From contig DMMW01000058.1 of NCBI GenBank assembly GCA_003452965.1, positions 25,083 through 41,522 on the forward strand: a stretch of DNA of 16,440 nucleotides, written 5' to 3'. This stretch comes from Elusimicrobiota bacterium. GTDB taxonomy: Bacteria; Elusimicrobiota; UBA8919. The notes beneath the pieces were generated by a model, which did no database searches, was not told the origin of the DNA, and was given only the letters and a program-made list of their open reading frames with translations. The translations under genes were made by a program, and so were the position numbers. Of this stretch, positions 1 through 9,100 are shown piece by piece (position 1 is the stretch's first letter; every line of letters starts with the position of its first letter).

Positions 1-1206
1 CAATCAGATGCTCCAGTTGGAACCATAATATATAAATCATTAATTGAAGATTCGCCCTTAGCAGTATCTAACTTAAACGAGATATACAAAAAAGACAACA
101 CTGTATACGAAACACTAAAAAGTCAAAACTTAATTTTGCAAAACAATACTTTTGAATCTGATACAATAATTGGGACATTAGTGTTTAATAATTTTAATAA
201 AGTTGAAATAAAAACAGGAGCTTTTTCTGATAAAGGTTTCTTTAAAAGTGAATTTAATATAAACATCGGTAACTCTGTTTATTTAAATCAATGTAATGGA
301 ATGTCATACTTAAATATAAAAGAAAGAAAAATATATTTATATGGAAATATAAAAGGACCAATATATGGAATAATGGAAGGAGTAATACAAGAATCAATAG
401 TAAACAGTAATAATTATGATATTTATTTTGCAACATTATCTATAATACAAGCAGAAAACCAACAAATTGTAGAAAGAATCAAAATCTCAGGAAGCATTAC
501 ATATCAAACAGAAATTTCATATCCAAATACGCAATTATATTATCTTCAAAAAATGGTAGAAGGAAAATCAATTGGATACTATACAGGAAATTTAACAACT
601 ACATTAACATTATTAAGGATAACTGAAACGAGCAATCCATATAATAACGAAGGTTTTTCAATAATGTCATTTAATTCAGATTTAGGGGCAGGTATGATAT
701 ATGCAACCGCAAGGCATATTCATCCCCAAACAAAAATTGAAGGTGTAATAACTAAACCTATATATGGACTGGCATCGGCAGATATAGATGAAAATACAAA
801 AAATATGTCTTTGAATATTACGCGACTTGATTATGGTCAACCACCACAACCAGATTTAAGTGTGAAAATATTTGGTTCGAATTGGGGAAGTCCAGGACAA
901 CTATTATCACATACTGTTGAAGTTAGAAATGATGGATTTGGTATGGCAGAAAACTATGCGGTACTTGTTCAATTATCATCACAATTTAATTATCTTTCTA
1001 GTAGTGTGGGATGTTATCATCAAGTACTTGGTTTAGAAGATTGGGGGAATGAACAAGAACCATTTTCATTATTGCGTTGGGATATGAATAAAATACCTGC
1101 TAAGTCGGTAATAAAATTCAATTATCAAGCAATACTTAATTGGCGTATACCTGAAAATAGTAAGTTAAAATGTTCAGCAGAATTATACAAAACTCAAGAA
1201 GAATAA
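1..1206 (+). CDS. 3' part of a large surface/secreted beta-rich protein, 5' end outside the window
   Basis: The frame is open from base 1 with no stop, so the TTG at 136 is not a real start; about 401 residues of the C-terminal part are visible. No catalytic motif is recognised. The body is beta-rich and polar. Two similar segments, IKGPIYGIMEGVI and ITKPIYGLASADI, lie about 139 residues apart and suggest a degenerate internal repeat. The last ~125 residues, from PDLSVKIFGSNWGSPGQ, look like a DUF11/CARDB-type Ig-like domain (LSHTVEVRNDGFGMAENYAVLVQL), a fold used in bacterial surface proteins and also seen in the 1799-residue protein downstream. The WD40 gene begins 8 bases after its stop, so the two are probably co-transcribed. 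There is no FlgD-like tail here. Exported surface protein is an inference from domain type and neighbours; exact function is unknown. Confidence 0.75.
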   Translation, partial: QSDAPVGTIIYKSLIEDSPLAVSNLNEIYKKDNTVYETLKSQNLILQNNTFESDTIIGTLVFNNFNKVEIKTGAFSDKGFFKSEFNINIGNSVYLNQCNGMSYLNIKERKIYLYGNIKGPIYGIMEGVIQESIVNSNNYDIYFATLSIIQAENQQIVERIKISGSITYQTEISYPNTQLYYLQKMVEGKSIGYYTGNLTTTLTLLRITETSNPYNNEGFSIMSFNSDLGAGMIYATARHIHPQTKIEGVITKPIYGLASADIDENTKNMSLNITRLDYGQPPQPDLSVKIFGSNWGSPGQLLSHTVEVRNDGFGMAENYAVLVQLSSQFNYLSSSVGCYHQVLGLEDWGNEQEPFSLLRWDMNKIPAKSVIKFNYQAILNWRIPENSKLKCSAELYKTQEE

Positions 1207-1214
1207 GTATAGAT

Positions 1215-3497
1215 ATGAAAAAGATTATTTTAAATATTTTAATGTTGGTTGTAAGCACAAGTATTCATTTACATTCAATAGAATTACCTGAAGGATTTAC
1301 TGAAGTAAAAAGTACAAGTCCTTATAAAATGGTTCTTACACCGTATGCAACATATCCCGTTATGGTAGGGGAGTATGAAATAATACCACAAAATGCTCCA
1401 GGAATTATTTATTCTATTGCGTTTAGTCCAACTGAAAAATATTTTGCTCTGGCAAGTGTTGATGAAATAAAGATCTTTGAGGTAAATACTTGGAAATTAA
1501 TAAAAATACTTAAAGGTTATGGGCATATAGTATCCGTTGCTTTTAATAATGACGGCTCACTTCTTGTTTCTGGGCAAGAAGGGTTAGTTAGATTATATGA
1601 AATAAAAACAGGAAAATTAATAAAAGAACTACATATGTTTAAAGATCATAGCAGTCCTGTTACTGATGTTGATTTTAGTCTAGATGGCAAATATTTAGCA
1701 GCGTCAGGAATTATTTCATCTGAAGATCCTATGGCTGTTTTCAATGATTGCGATTCTATTAAGGTTTGGGAAACAAACACAGGTAAGTTATTGCAAAGTC
1801 TAGCTGGTGGAATGCATAATACCTATATTAAATTTAGTTCTGATAGTAAATATCTTATTTCCGCAGGTGAAGATACTTCATCTAAATTGTGGGATATAAG
1901 TACAGGTAAATTATTACAGGAATTTGAAAATTATACAAGTGGATCTATTGATATCAGTCCAGACGGTAAATTCCTTGCAGTTGCTGTTTTGAAAAGCATA
2001 CACTTATGGGATATAAATAAAAATAAATTGTTAAGAAAATTTGAAATAATCGATAAGGTAGTTTCTTCTTTTTTATCTTATAATTTTGTTTTGTTTCATC
2101 CAAACGGAAAATATATTATTTCTGGCGATTCCGAAGGCACTATTAGGTTTTGGAATATCAATACTGGGAAGTCGTCGATAAATGAAATAAATAATTTAAA
2201 ACAAATTTCTTCTTTATCATTTAGCCCAGATGGGAAAAGACTTGTTGCTAGAGAAGGTTTATACGATGATACTTTCGAACAAACTAAGCTTTGGGATGTT
2301 GAAACTAAAAAGCTAATAAATATCTTAGATCATAAATGGATAATTGCACCTATAAAATTTAGCTTGGATGGATCCTACTTTCTTACTGCTGGTAACGAAG
2401 TTAGAATATGGGAAGCCTCTACAGGAAAATTTATAACAAAACTTGAACAAAAAGCGTTTCCTATAAATTCTGTTGATTTTAATGTTAATAAAAATTATTT
2501 TGCTTCTGGTGGGGATGATAATACAATTAAAATTTGGGAGACAAATACTGGGAGTTTATTGAGTACATTCAAGGGACATACCGATCACGTTAGATCTGTT
2601 AAATTCAGCTCAAAGGGAAATTATTTAGTTTCAGGGAGCAAAGATGGCACGATAAAACTTTGGGACGTTGAAACCAACAAATTGTTAAGAACATTTATAG
2701 GGCATAAAAGTTACGTATGGGCAGTTTATTTTAGTTCTGATGATAAATATCTTGTTTCTGGAAGTTATGATCATACAGTTAAAATATGGGAAACAAGTAC
2801 GGGTAAATTATTGCAAACACTTAATAGTCATAGTTGGATTGTTTATTCTGTTGATTTCAGTCCCAATGGGAGATATATTGCTTCGGGAGGTTATGATAAA
2901 GTAATTAATATATGGGAAATAAATACTTGTAAATTAATAAGATCTATAACTAATACTAGTTCCGTTGATTTTATCAAATTTAGTCCTGACGACAAATATT
3001 TAGCATCAGCTAATGGAAATGAAATTAATTTAATAGAAGTCTCTACGGGTAAATTGTTAAGAATATTCAAGGGACATTCATGGAATATTAATTCATTTGA
3101 TTTTAGTTATGATAGTAAATATCTTGTTTCAGGAAGTGATGATAAAACAATCAAACTTTGGGAAGTAGATACTAGTAAGTTGTTAAGAACGTTCAAAGGA
3201 CACACGGATTATGTTAACTCTGTTAATTTTAGTCCAAATGGGAAATTTATTATTTCTGGTGGAAGAGATACAATGATAAAAATGTGGGATAGAGAAACCG
3301 GCAATCTTTTGTTAACATTTTATGCTACGAAAAATGATGATTGGATAACATATACACCTGAAAATTTTTTTAATAGTTCAATTAATGGTTCTCAGCTTAT
3401 AGCTTTCAAAATAAATAATAGAGTTGCTTTATTTAAGGAATATGAAAATATTTTAAGAAAGCCTGATAAGATAAAAGAATTATTTAAAAATAAGTAA
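1215..3497 (+). CDS. Secreted WD40-repeat protein (about 15 repeats) with a caspase-associated type C-terminal tail
   Basis: 760 residues from ATG 1215. This start is preferred over ATG 1170, which overlaps the previous gene, because it opens directly on a signal peptide (MKKIILNILMLVVSTSIHLHS) nearly identical to that of the gene at 5158. Residues 23-50 carry ELPEGFTEV and YKMVLTPYATYPVM, shared with both NHL genes. From residue ~64 to ~707 I count 15 WD40 repeats with cores such as TIKLWDVETNKLLRTF and GHTDHVRSVKFS, enough for two seven-bladed propellers plus one unit. The last ~50 residues (DWITYTPENFFNSS, then NNRVALFKEYENILRKPDKI) resemble the tail often found after WD40 arrays in proteins that also carry a caspase-like peptidase C14 domain, but no such domain is present. 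The Shine-Dalgarno is weak (AAGAAG about 12 bases upstream), suggesting read-through from the preceding gene. Likely an extracytoplasmic scaffold; ligand unknown. Confidence 0.9.
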   Translation: MKKIILNILMLVVSTSIHLHSIELPEGFTEVKSTSPYKMVLTPYATYPVMVGEYEIIPQNAPGIIYSIAFSPTEKYFALASVDEIKIFEVNTWKLIKILKGYGHIVSVAFNNDGSLLVSGQEGLVRLYEIKTGKLIKELHMFKDHSSPVTDVDFSLDGKYLAASGIISSEDPMAVFNDCDSIKVWETNTGKLLQSLAGGMHNTYIKFSSDSKYLISAGEDTSSKLWDISTGKLLQEFENYTSGSIDISPDGKFLAVAVLKSIHLWDINKNKLLRKFEIIDKVVSSFLSYNFVLFHPNGKYIISGDSEGTIRFWNINTGKSSINEINNLKQISSLSFSPDGKRLVAREGLYDDTFEQTKLWDVETKKLINILDHKWIIAPIKFSLDGSYFLTAGNEVRIWEASTGKFITKLEQKAFPINSVDFNVNKNYFASGGDDNTIKIWETNTGSLLSTFKGHTDHVRSVKFSSKGNYLVSGSKDGTIKLWDVETNKLLRTFIGHKSYVWAVYFSSDDKYLVSGSYDHTVKIWETSTGKLLQTLNSHSWIVYSVDFSPNGRYIASGGYDKVINIWEINTCKLIRSITNTSSVDFIKFSPDDKYLASANGNEINLIEVSTGKLLRIFKGHSWNINSFDFSYDSKYLVSGSDDKTIKLWEVDTSKLLRTFKGHTDYVNSVNFSPNGKFIISGGRDTMIKMWDRETGNLLLTFYATKNDDWITYTPENFFNSSINGSQLIAFKINNRVALFKEYENILRKPDKIKELFKNK

Positions 3498-3578
3498 TTT
3501 TTTTTGCACTAATAAATAATAATTATTAGAGAATAAATTATAAATGGAAAGAATAATAAGGAAATTCTAGGGGAACAA

Positions 3579-4604
3579 ATGTTAAAGAAGTTAGTATCGA
3601 TAATATTTATATTGGTTACTGGAATATATTTATATTCATCAGAATTACCCGAAGGATTTACTGAAGTAAAAAGCAGTAGCACATATAAGATGGTGTTGAC
3701 ACCGTATGCAACATATCCCGTAATGATAGAAGAGTATATGCCCAAGGTGATAGTGGAAGGTAAGTGGGGAACTGGACCTGGTGAGTTTGGAAGTGTATTA
3801 ATTGATATGGAAAAAGGGATTATGCCTAGGAGTATATCAGTTGATAGTAAGGGCAATATATATGTATTAGATACAGTGAATAACAGGATACAGAAGTTTG
3901 ATAGAGAAGGTAAATATTTACTTTCAATACCAGTAGATTCATATAAAGGAAAAATTTTATATTATGAAGGAAAGCCGATAATGAATGAAAGTAAAGGAAT
4001 GGAAAAAACATACGAAAATGATACTACTGAAGCACTTGGCATAAACATAGCAATAGATTCGGATGATACATTATATTATTATTTTAAACGAAATGATAAA
4101 GGCGAAGTATGGCAATATAAAGAAGATAAGTTGGTAAAGAAACACGAAACGAAATTAGGCAATTCTTTAATAGTTAAGAATAATCGTTTGTTCTTGGATA
4201 TGGATAAATATTATATTGATATAAATACAGGTAAAAAATACGAAGAGATACCAGATGAAAAAAGTAAATATACATTGTATCTCTCAAGTTCAGAAAGTGG
4301 ATTACCAAAAAGAATAATAAATATTAAATCAAAAACCACTAATAAAGTAACAAAAATAGATTTATCAAAGGCAGAATATTCTATAAGATATTATGGTTTT
4401 TTAACTCAAAATGAAATATATATCGGTGTAGGTAAGGGATATGCCTCAACTTATGAGGTAGAAATATATATATATGATTTAGAAAAAAAACTAATAAAAA
4501 AACTGGAGGGTGTGCCACCATATTATATAGATAAATATTATTTTTACTATGATGAAAAGAATGATGTATATAAGGTGATACAATATGTTCCTAAAGATAA
4601 ATAA
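3579..4604 (+). CDS. Secreted NHL-type beta-propeller protein, copy 1
   Basis: 341 residues from an ATG preceded by AGGGG at 3569-3573. A signal peptide spans residues 1-20, ending near LYSS. The shared module ELPEGFTEVKSSSTYKMVLTPYATYPVM follows at 22-49. VIVEGKWGTGPGEFG (58-71) and ISVDSKGNIYVLDTVNNRIQKFD (from residue 86) form a clear first NHL blade. A second, weaker blade is INIAIDSDDTLYYYF. Beyond about residue 190 the repeats are eroded and the protein diverges from its paralogue at 5158, though both keep a blade-like pattern to the end. NHL propellers usually bind proteins, peptides or carbohydrate; nothing here indicates which. It is the first gene of a duplicated two-gene module: its last 20 bases overlap the start of the truncated hydrolase gene at 4585. 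An 81-base gap separates it from the WD40 gene, so it may have its own promoter, which I cannot place. Confidence 0.88.
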   Translation: MLKKLVSIIFILVTGIYLYSSELPEGFTEVKSSSTYKMVLTPYATYPVMIEEYMPKVIVEGKWGTGPGEFGSVLIDMEKGIMPRSISVDSKGNIYVLDTVNNRIQKFDREGKYLLSIPVDSYKGKILYYEGKPIMNESKGMEKTYENDTTEALGINIAIDSDDTLYYYFKRNDKGEVWQYKEDKLVKKHETKLGNSLIVKNNRLFLDMDKYYIDINTGKKYEEIPDEKSKYTLYLSSSESGLPKRIINIKSKTTNKVTKIDLSKAEYSIRYYGFLTQNEIYIGVGKGYASTYEVEIYIYDLEKKLIKKLEGVPPYYIDKYYFYYDEKNDVYKVIQYVPKDK

Positions 4605-5061
4605 TTATACAAAATATTTTGTTCTAATATTCATTATTGATGTTTCTGTAGTATCATCTTTATTTGGTATTACAAGGGATGAAGTCATGCAACGGACTAT
4701 TCCATATCTAAACGTGCCGCAAAATTGGATATGTTCAATTAATAATATAATAGATGATGGTTCTGATATTAAGGTAATTGTAGAAAAGAATCTGGTAATA
4801 AAAAAAGGTGAACCAAATAATGGGATAGATGATAGACGAGATATAGATATGCAATATTATAAAACTTCCCCAACCAGCTGGTGGCCCTTTGAAGTAGGTG
4901 CTTCGTACCCTAGTGTAGCGTATGCGTATGGCATGGATAATACATTTTCAGTATTTCAAACCAATATCGCTAATGGATATATTGCCGGTAAAAGGGACTT
5001 GGATACATCTGTACCTACAGGAAAAAGTGGATATACCGGAATAGATTGTGCGGAGTTTTAG
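4585..5061 (+). CDS. Truncated NlpC/P60-like hydrolase paralogue (probable pseudogene)
   Basis: 158 residues. AAGGTG at 4572-4577 lies 7 bases before the ATG, and the start gives a plausible signal peptide (hydrophobic residues 11-28). The sequence parallels the N-terminus of the 1799-residue protein at 6192: both have FAITRD/FGITRD after the signal, then a divergent linker, then WPFEVGASYPSVAYAYGMDN through TGKSGYTGIDCAEF. It then ends. The catalytic-type cysteine (C155) is fourth from the C-terminus, and the histidine half of the active site and all downstream Ig-like domains are missing, so hydrolase activity is very unlikely. The last 177 coding bases differ from 6447-6623 at only 6 positions by eye, while the N-terminal part is strongly diverged, so this patch was probably copied recently. 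It could be a silent donor cassette, a decaying duplicate, or a short exported protein in its own right. Confidence 0.75.
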   Translation: MFLKINNYTKYFVLIFIIDVSVVSSLFGITRDEVMQRTIPYLNVPQNWICSINNIIDDGSDIKVIVEKNLVIKKGEPNNGIDDRRDIDMQYYKTSPTSWWPFEVGASYPSVAYAYGMDNTFSVFQTNIANGYIAGKRDLDTSVPTGKSGYTGIDCAEF

Positions 5062-5068
5062 TTGTACA

Positions 5069-5097
5069 GGGGATAGGGGATAGGGATTAGGGATTAG
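5069..5097 (+). repeat. Degenerate heptamer microsatellite (GGGGATA/GGGATTA, 4 units)
   Basis: Four consecutive 7-base units are visible: GGGGATA twice, then GGGATTA twice, plus one more G. The array begins 8 bases after the stop of the truncated hydrolase gene, in an otherwise AT-rich 96-base spacer. It marks the place where homology between the two tandem modules breaks off, so it may have formed or expanded during that rearrangement. It resembles telomere-type G-runs only superficially. Confidence 0.8.
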
Positions 5098-5157
5098 AAA
5101 GAAAAAAACTAAAACTAACCTACGTTATTAGGAACTTCGGCGAGAGAAAGGAGAAGT

Positions 5158-6195
5158 ATGAAGAAAAAGATTATTTTAAATATTTTAATGTTGGTTGTAA
5201 GCACAAGTATTTATCTACATACATCAGAATTACCTGAAGGATTTACAGAAGTAGATAGCAGTAGCACATACAAGATGGTGTTGACACCGTATGCGACATA
5301 TCCCGTAATGATAGAAGAATCTATGCCCAAGGTGATAGTAGAAGGTAAATGGGGAACTGGACCTGGTGAATTTGGACGGGGTGAATGGGGTGAACATTTT
5401 TATGAACCTCGTAGTATGGTAGTGGATTCTGAAGGGAATATATATGTATTAGATACAGTGAATAATAGGATACAGAAGTTTGATAATAAAGGTAAATATC
5501 TACTTTCGATACCAGTAGAATCATTTAAAGGAAAAGTAAGATATCATAGAGGAAAACCAATTAAGAATCCATATTTAGAAGGAAGATATTTAATACATCC
5601 GATAGAGATTTACGGTATAAACATAGCAATAGATTCGGATGATAATTTGTATTACTATCTTGAAAGAAACAACAAAGGTGAGGTATGGCAGTTTAAGGAA
5701 GATAAGTTGGTAAAGAAGTGGGAAGTGAAGAAAGATGATAAAAATTTAGTGGATAGAGGAGATGGAATATATAGATATAAAATACAAGGTGATTACAAAG
5801 TAGATATTAAAGAAATCTCAAAAAAAGAAATTAAAGCAACAATAATATTATCAGATGGCAAAAAAATAGAAAAAATAATAAAACCACATAGGGAATTTAG
5901 AAAATTAAAAACAGAAAGAGGCATTAAATATTTTGGTGGAATAGAAGAATTTTATATAAATATTTTAGTTATAAATAGTTTAAATGAGATATATATTAAT
6001 TCAACTATATATAATGCTGATTCGAGAAGTGGGGAAAATTTTACATATGTATTTGACCTAAATGGACAATTAAAAACAATAATTAAAGGTAATATGCCGA
6101 TATATAACGACGGGAATAGATATGAAATAAATATTAAAAATGAAGATAATCAGTTGCAAATAGTAAAGTATGAAAGACAACCAATAAAAAAATGA
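5158..6195 (+). CDS. Secreted NHL-type beta-propeller protein, copy 2
   Basis: 345 residues. A good Shine-Dalgarno (AAAGGAG, 5147-5153) lies 4 bases before the ATG. The signal peptide and residues 24-51 match the WD40 protein's N-terminus: 49 bases at 5163-5211 are identical to 1217-1265. The first NHL blade is VIVEGKWGTGPGEFG (59-73) with VDSEGNIYVLDTVNNRIQKFD (from 89); a second is INIAIDSDDNLYYYL. Compared with copy 1 it has a short insertion after GPGEFG (GRGEWGEHFYEP), restoring a more typical NHL P-x-S-x-x-V-D spacing. The C-terminal ~150 residues are lysine-rich and diverged. The stop overlaps the start of the 1799-residue hydrolase by ATGA, so the two are translationally coupled and probably made in fixed ratio. 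Likely a periplasmic or surface partner of that enzyme; this role is inferred from context. Confidence 0.9.
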   Translation: MKKKIILNILMLVVSTSIYLHTSELPEGFTEVDSSSTYKMVLTPYATYPVMIEESMPKVIVEGKWGTGPGEFGRGEWGEHFYEPRSMVVDSEGNIYVLDTVNNRIQKFDNKGKYLLSIPVESFKGKVRYHRGKPIKNPYLEGRYLIHPIEIYGINIAIDSDDNLYYYLERNNKGEVWQFKEDKLVKKWEVKKDDKNLVDRGDGIYRYKIQGDYKVDIKEISKKEIKATIILSDGKKIEKIIKPHREFRKLKTERGIKYFGGIEEFYINILVINSLNEIYINSTIYNADSRSGENFTYVFDLNGQLKTIIKGNMPIYNDGNRYEINIKNEDNQLQIVKYERQPIKK

Positions 6196-9100
6196 AAACG
6201 ATAATTAAATTATCATTAATATTTGTTATGTTCTTGTCTGTTAAGTTATTTGCAATAACAAGAGATGATATCATTTTACGAGCAAGTCCATATTTAATAC
6301 AGCCATGGAATTGTACTACAAATAATATTAAAGATGAAAAAACACATTATAAAGAGAAACCACCCGAGAATGGTTCGGATGGTGATGATGACCGAGCATG
6401 GAAGTTGAATAAAGAAACGCAAAAATGGGAATATTCTACCAACAACTGGCCCTTTGAAGTAGGTGCTTCGTACCCTAGTGTAGCGTATGCATATGGAATG
6501 GATAATACATTTTCAGTATTTCAAACCAATATCGCTAATGGATATATTGCCGGTAAAATGGACTTGGATACATCTGTACCTACAGGAAAGAGTGGCTATA
6601 CCGGGATAGATTGTGCGGAGTTTGTAGAGGAGATGTGGGTCCCAGGGAACACAAACGATATACATAGTAGTAAAGTTGGTTCTACATATGGTTTAGTGGT
6701 TGAGAATTATGATTTAATAAATAGTGGGGACGCATTGTATGATCCAAAGGGACATATTGTATTAGTAAAGAACAAGTTAAATTTTAGTACAAATAATACT
6801 GGGACCGTGACAATAATCCATGCGGCATGGTTATCCTATATAACAGGAAATCATATGAGAAGAGTAATAGAAGAAACGACTAACTTTAAAATAGAAAATA
6901 ATGAACTGAAATTATATAGATATGGGAGTTACATGCCCCACACACCCTACACCGCATTTCCAATATTAACAAACGACTTTTACCCAAAAGAAGATGTAAA
7001 GATAAACGAAGATAGTTCGATAACGGTACCTATAAAATTAACTGTGAAATCAAAACTAAGTATTAACTCAGTAATAATGAAAATAAATAATGGACCTGAT
7101 ATAACACCAAAATTTACAAGAACAAGCGCTGATACTGTATATGTAACATATGAGACACCTGAGTCGTTATCTGCAGGGACGTATGATGTGAGTTTTGTTG
7201 TTAAGAATGTATATGGGTTGGAAGAGAGTGGGGTGTATAGTTTCAAAGTTACTGAAATATCAGATGAACAAGAAGGAGATGGGGGCGATAGGGATAATGA
7301 TGGGATGCCCGATGAGTGGGAGAATGAAAATGGACTTAATCCCGACAATCCTTTGGATGCTAATGCAGATTCGGATAGTGATGGATTAACAAATCTTGAA
7401 GAATATTGTAATGGTACCAATCCGTTAGTTTCGGATACTGATAGCGGTGGGGTAGATGATAAAACAGAGATTGCAAATGGAACTAATCCTATTAATAATC
7501 CGGAGGATGACTCAAGTGAGCCACCACCACCGATTCCGCCTGTTGTACCGCCAAGTTCACCACCATCTATGCCTGTTGGTTATCCTATTTCACCATTTGA
7601 AAAATATTTAGCGATTGTTTCTGCCGTTGATCCTAATATTATGTATGGACCTGAGGGATACATTTCTGCAGGACAAAATCTAACATATACGGTTGAATTT
7701 GAAAATATAGGAGAAGGTATTGCGTATGGGGTATACGTTACGGATGTTCTGCCCGAGGGTTTGGATGAGTCATCTTTAATCGTTTCTAATTTCAGAAGAA
7801 TTGATTATAATAATAATATTGAGACACTGGCTAATTTTGAATATAAATATAATTCAGAAACAAGATTGCTAACCGTGTTTGTGGATAATTATGGTGAAAT
7901 AGGTTCGAAACAAGGTGGCAAGTTTGATATCAGTGTTAGAGTAAATAGTAACGCACAACCCGGTACTGTGATAGCGAATTATGCAACAGTGTATTTCCCA
8001 TCAGTGCCTGAAGAGACGAGAACAAATACGATTTTTTCAGTAATTCCAAAACAAACCTGTATTTATAATTCAACTAGGAAAATGGTTAATTATTCTGATA
8101 CACTTGAGTTCTCTGCAATATTGACCGATACTTTAAATAATGCATTATCAGACAAGCCAGTTAATTTTTACTTAGGAAATAGTAGTTATACTGTAATAAC
8201 CGGTAATAATGGTTTGTGTTCTGCTTTAAGTGAAATTAATCTTTTACCAGGAGAATATTCTATAAAAATTGAGTACCCAGGTGATGGATTTTATTATTTG
8301 CCCTGTCAAGTACAAGGAACACTAAAAATAATAAAAGAAAAGATTGAAATATCTAAACCTGAAATAAGTATATTGTATCCCGGAACCACAACATTGATGT
8401 TGACAATGACGGATGATGAAGGTTTGGAATTATTACATCAAGAAGACGAACCTAAAACGGTTATACTTGAATATTGGAACGGGGATAATTGGCAGACAAT
8501 AACACAAAGCACGCTTGTTAAAAGTAGTGTAACATTTGAGTTTTCATTTCCAGAAAAACCATCCAGGTTATCATATTATTTAAAAGCACGTTTTGAGGGA
8601 GACAATAGATATGAATCTTCAGATAGAACAGGTGTTTTAACGATAATAGATAATGATCCACCTGTTATTACGATAAACTCGCCTAAAGGCGGTGAAAGGT
8701 TTGTTGCAACAGTGGATAAAATAGATATTGATTATAATGTAAATGATTTATCACAATTTGTAACGACTGGATATTTAACTTTAGTGGAATGTCCAGATAC
8801 TTCAAAAATTGGTATAAAAGTGATAGTAAATTCCGGTGATAAGATAGAACCGCTGAATTTACCATATTATGGATTTTATACGATGACTGTTGAAGCAATG
8901 GATACATATAAAAATTATTCTTCATCTACTACACCAAGATTTGAGGTAATGTGGGATAATAAACCGCCACAAAGTCAGTATACAGTACACGGTAAACAGT
9001 ATACAGAAAACGGCAGTGCATATATAACTTCAGAGACGCATATAGAATTATCTGCAGTGGATGATTTAGTAGAGGTAGACGATGGAATTGGATTAGGGGT

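Noticed and set aside
136..138. TTG at 136 as the start of the first gene
   Set aside because: The same frame is open back to base 1 and continues in the same style, so the gene simply enters the window truncated.
1170..1214. ATG 1170 as the start of the WD40 gene
   Set aside because: It lies inside the previous gene and would put 15 polar residues before a perfectly good signal peptide that starts at 1215.
3498..3578. Terminator after the WD40 gene (T-run and CTAATAA/TTATTAG arms at 3509-3529)
   Set aside because: The stem is entirely weak A-T pairs except one and the T-run precedes rather than follows it.
4585..5061. Functional NlpC/P60 enzyme in the short copy
   Set aside because: The catalytic histidine half and the rest of the domain are missing, as the frame stops just after the cysteine motif.
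5069..5097. Telomere-type repeat or linear replicon end
   Set aside because: Only four degenerate units, internal to a gene cluster.
6980..7420. Long minus-strand open frame, and other minus-strand frames across the window
   Set aside because: They lie opposite well-supported secreted-protein genes, have low-complexity translations and no plausible domains; they are shadows.
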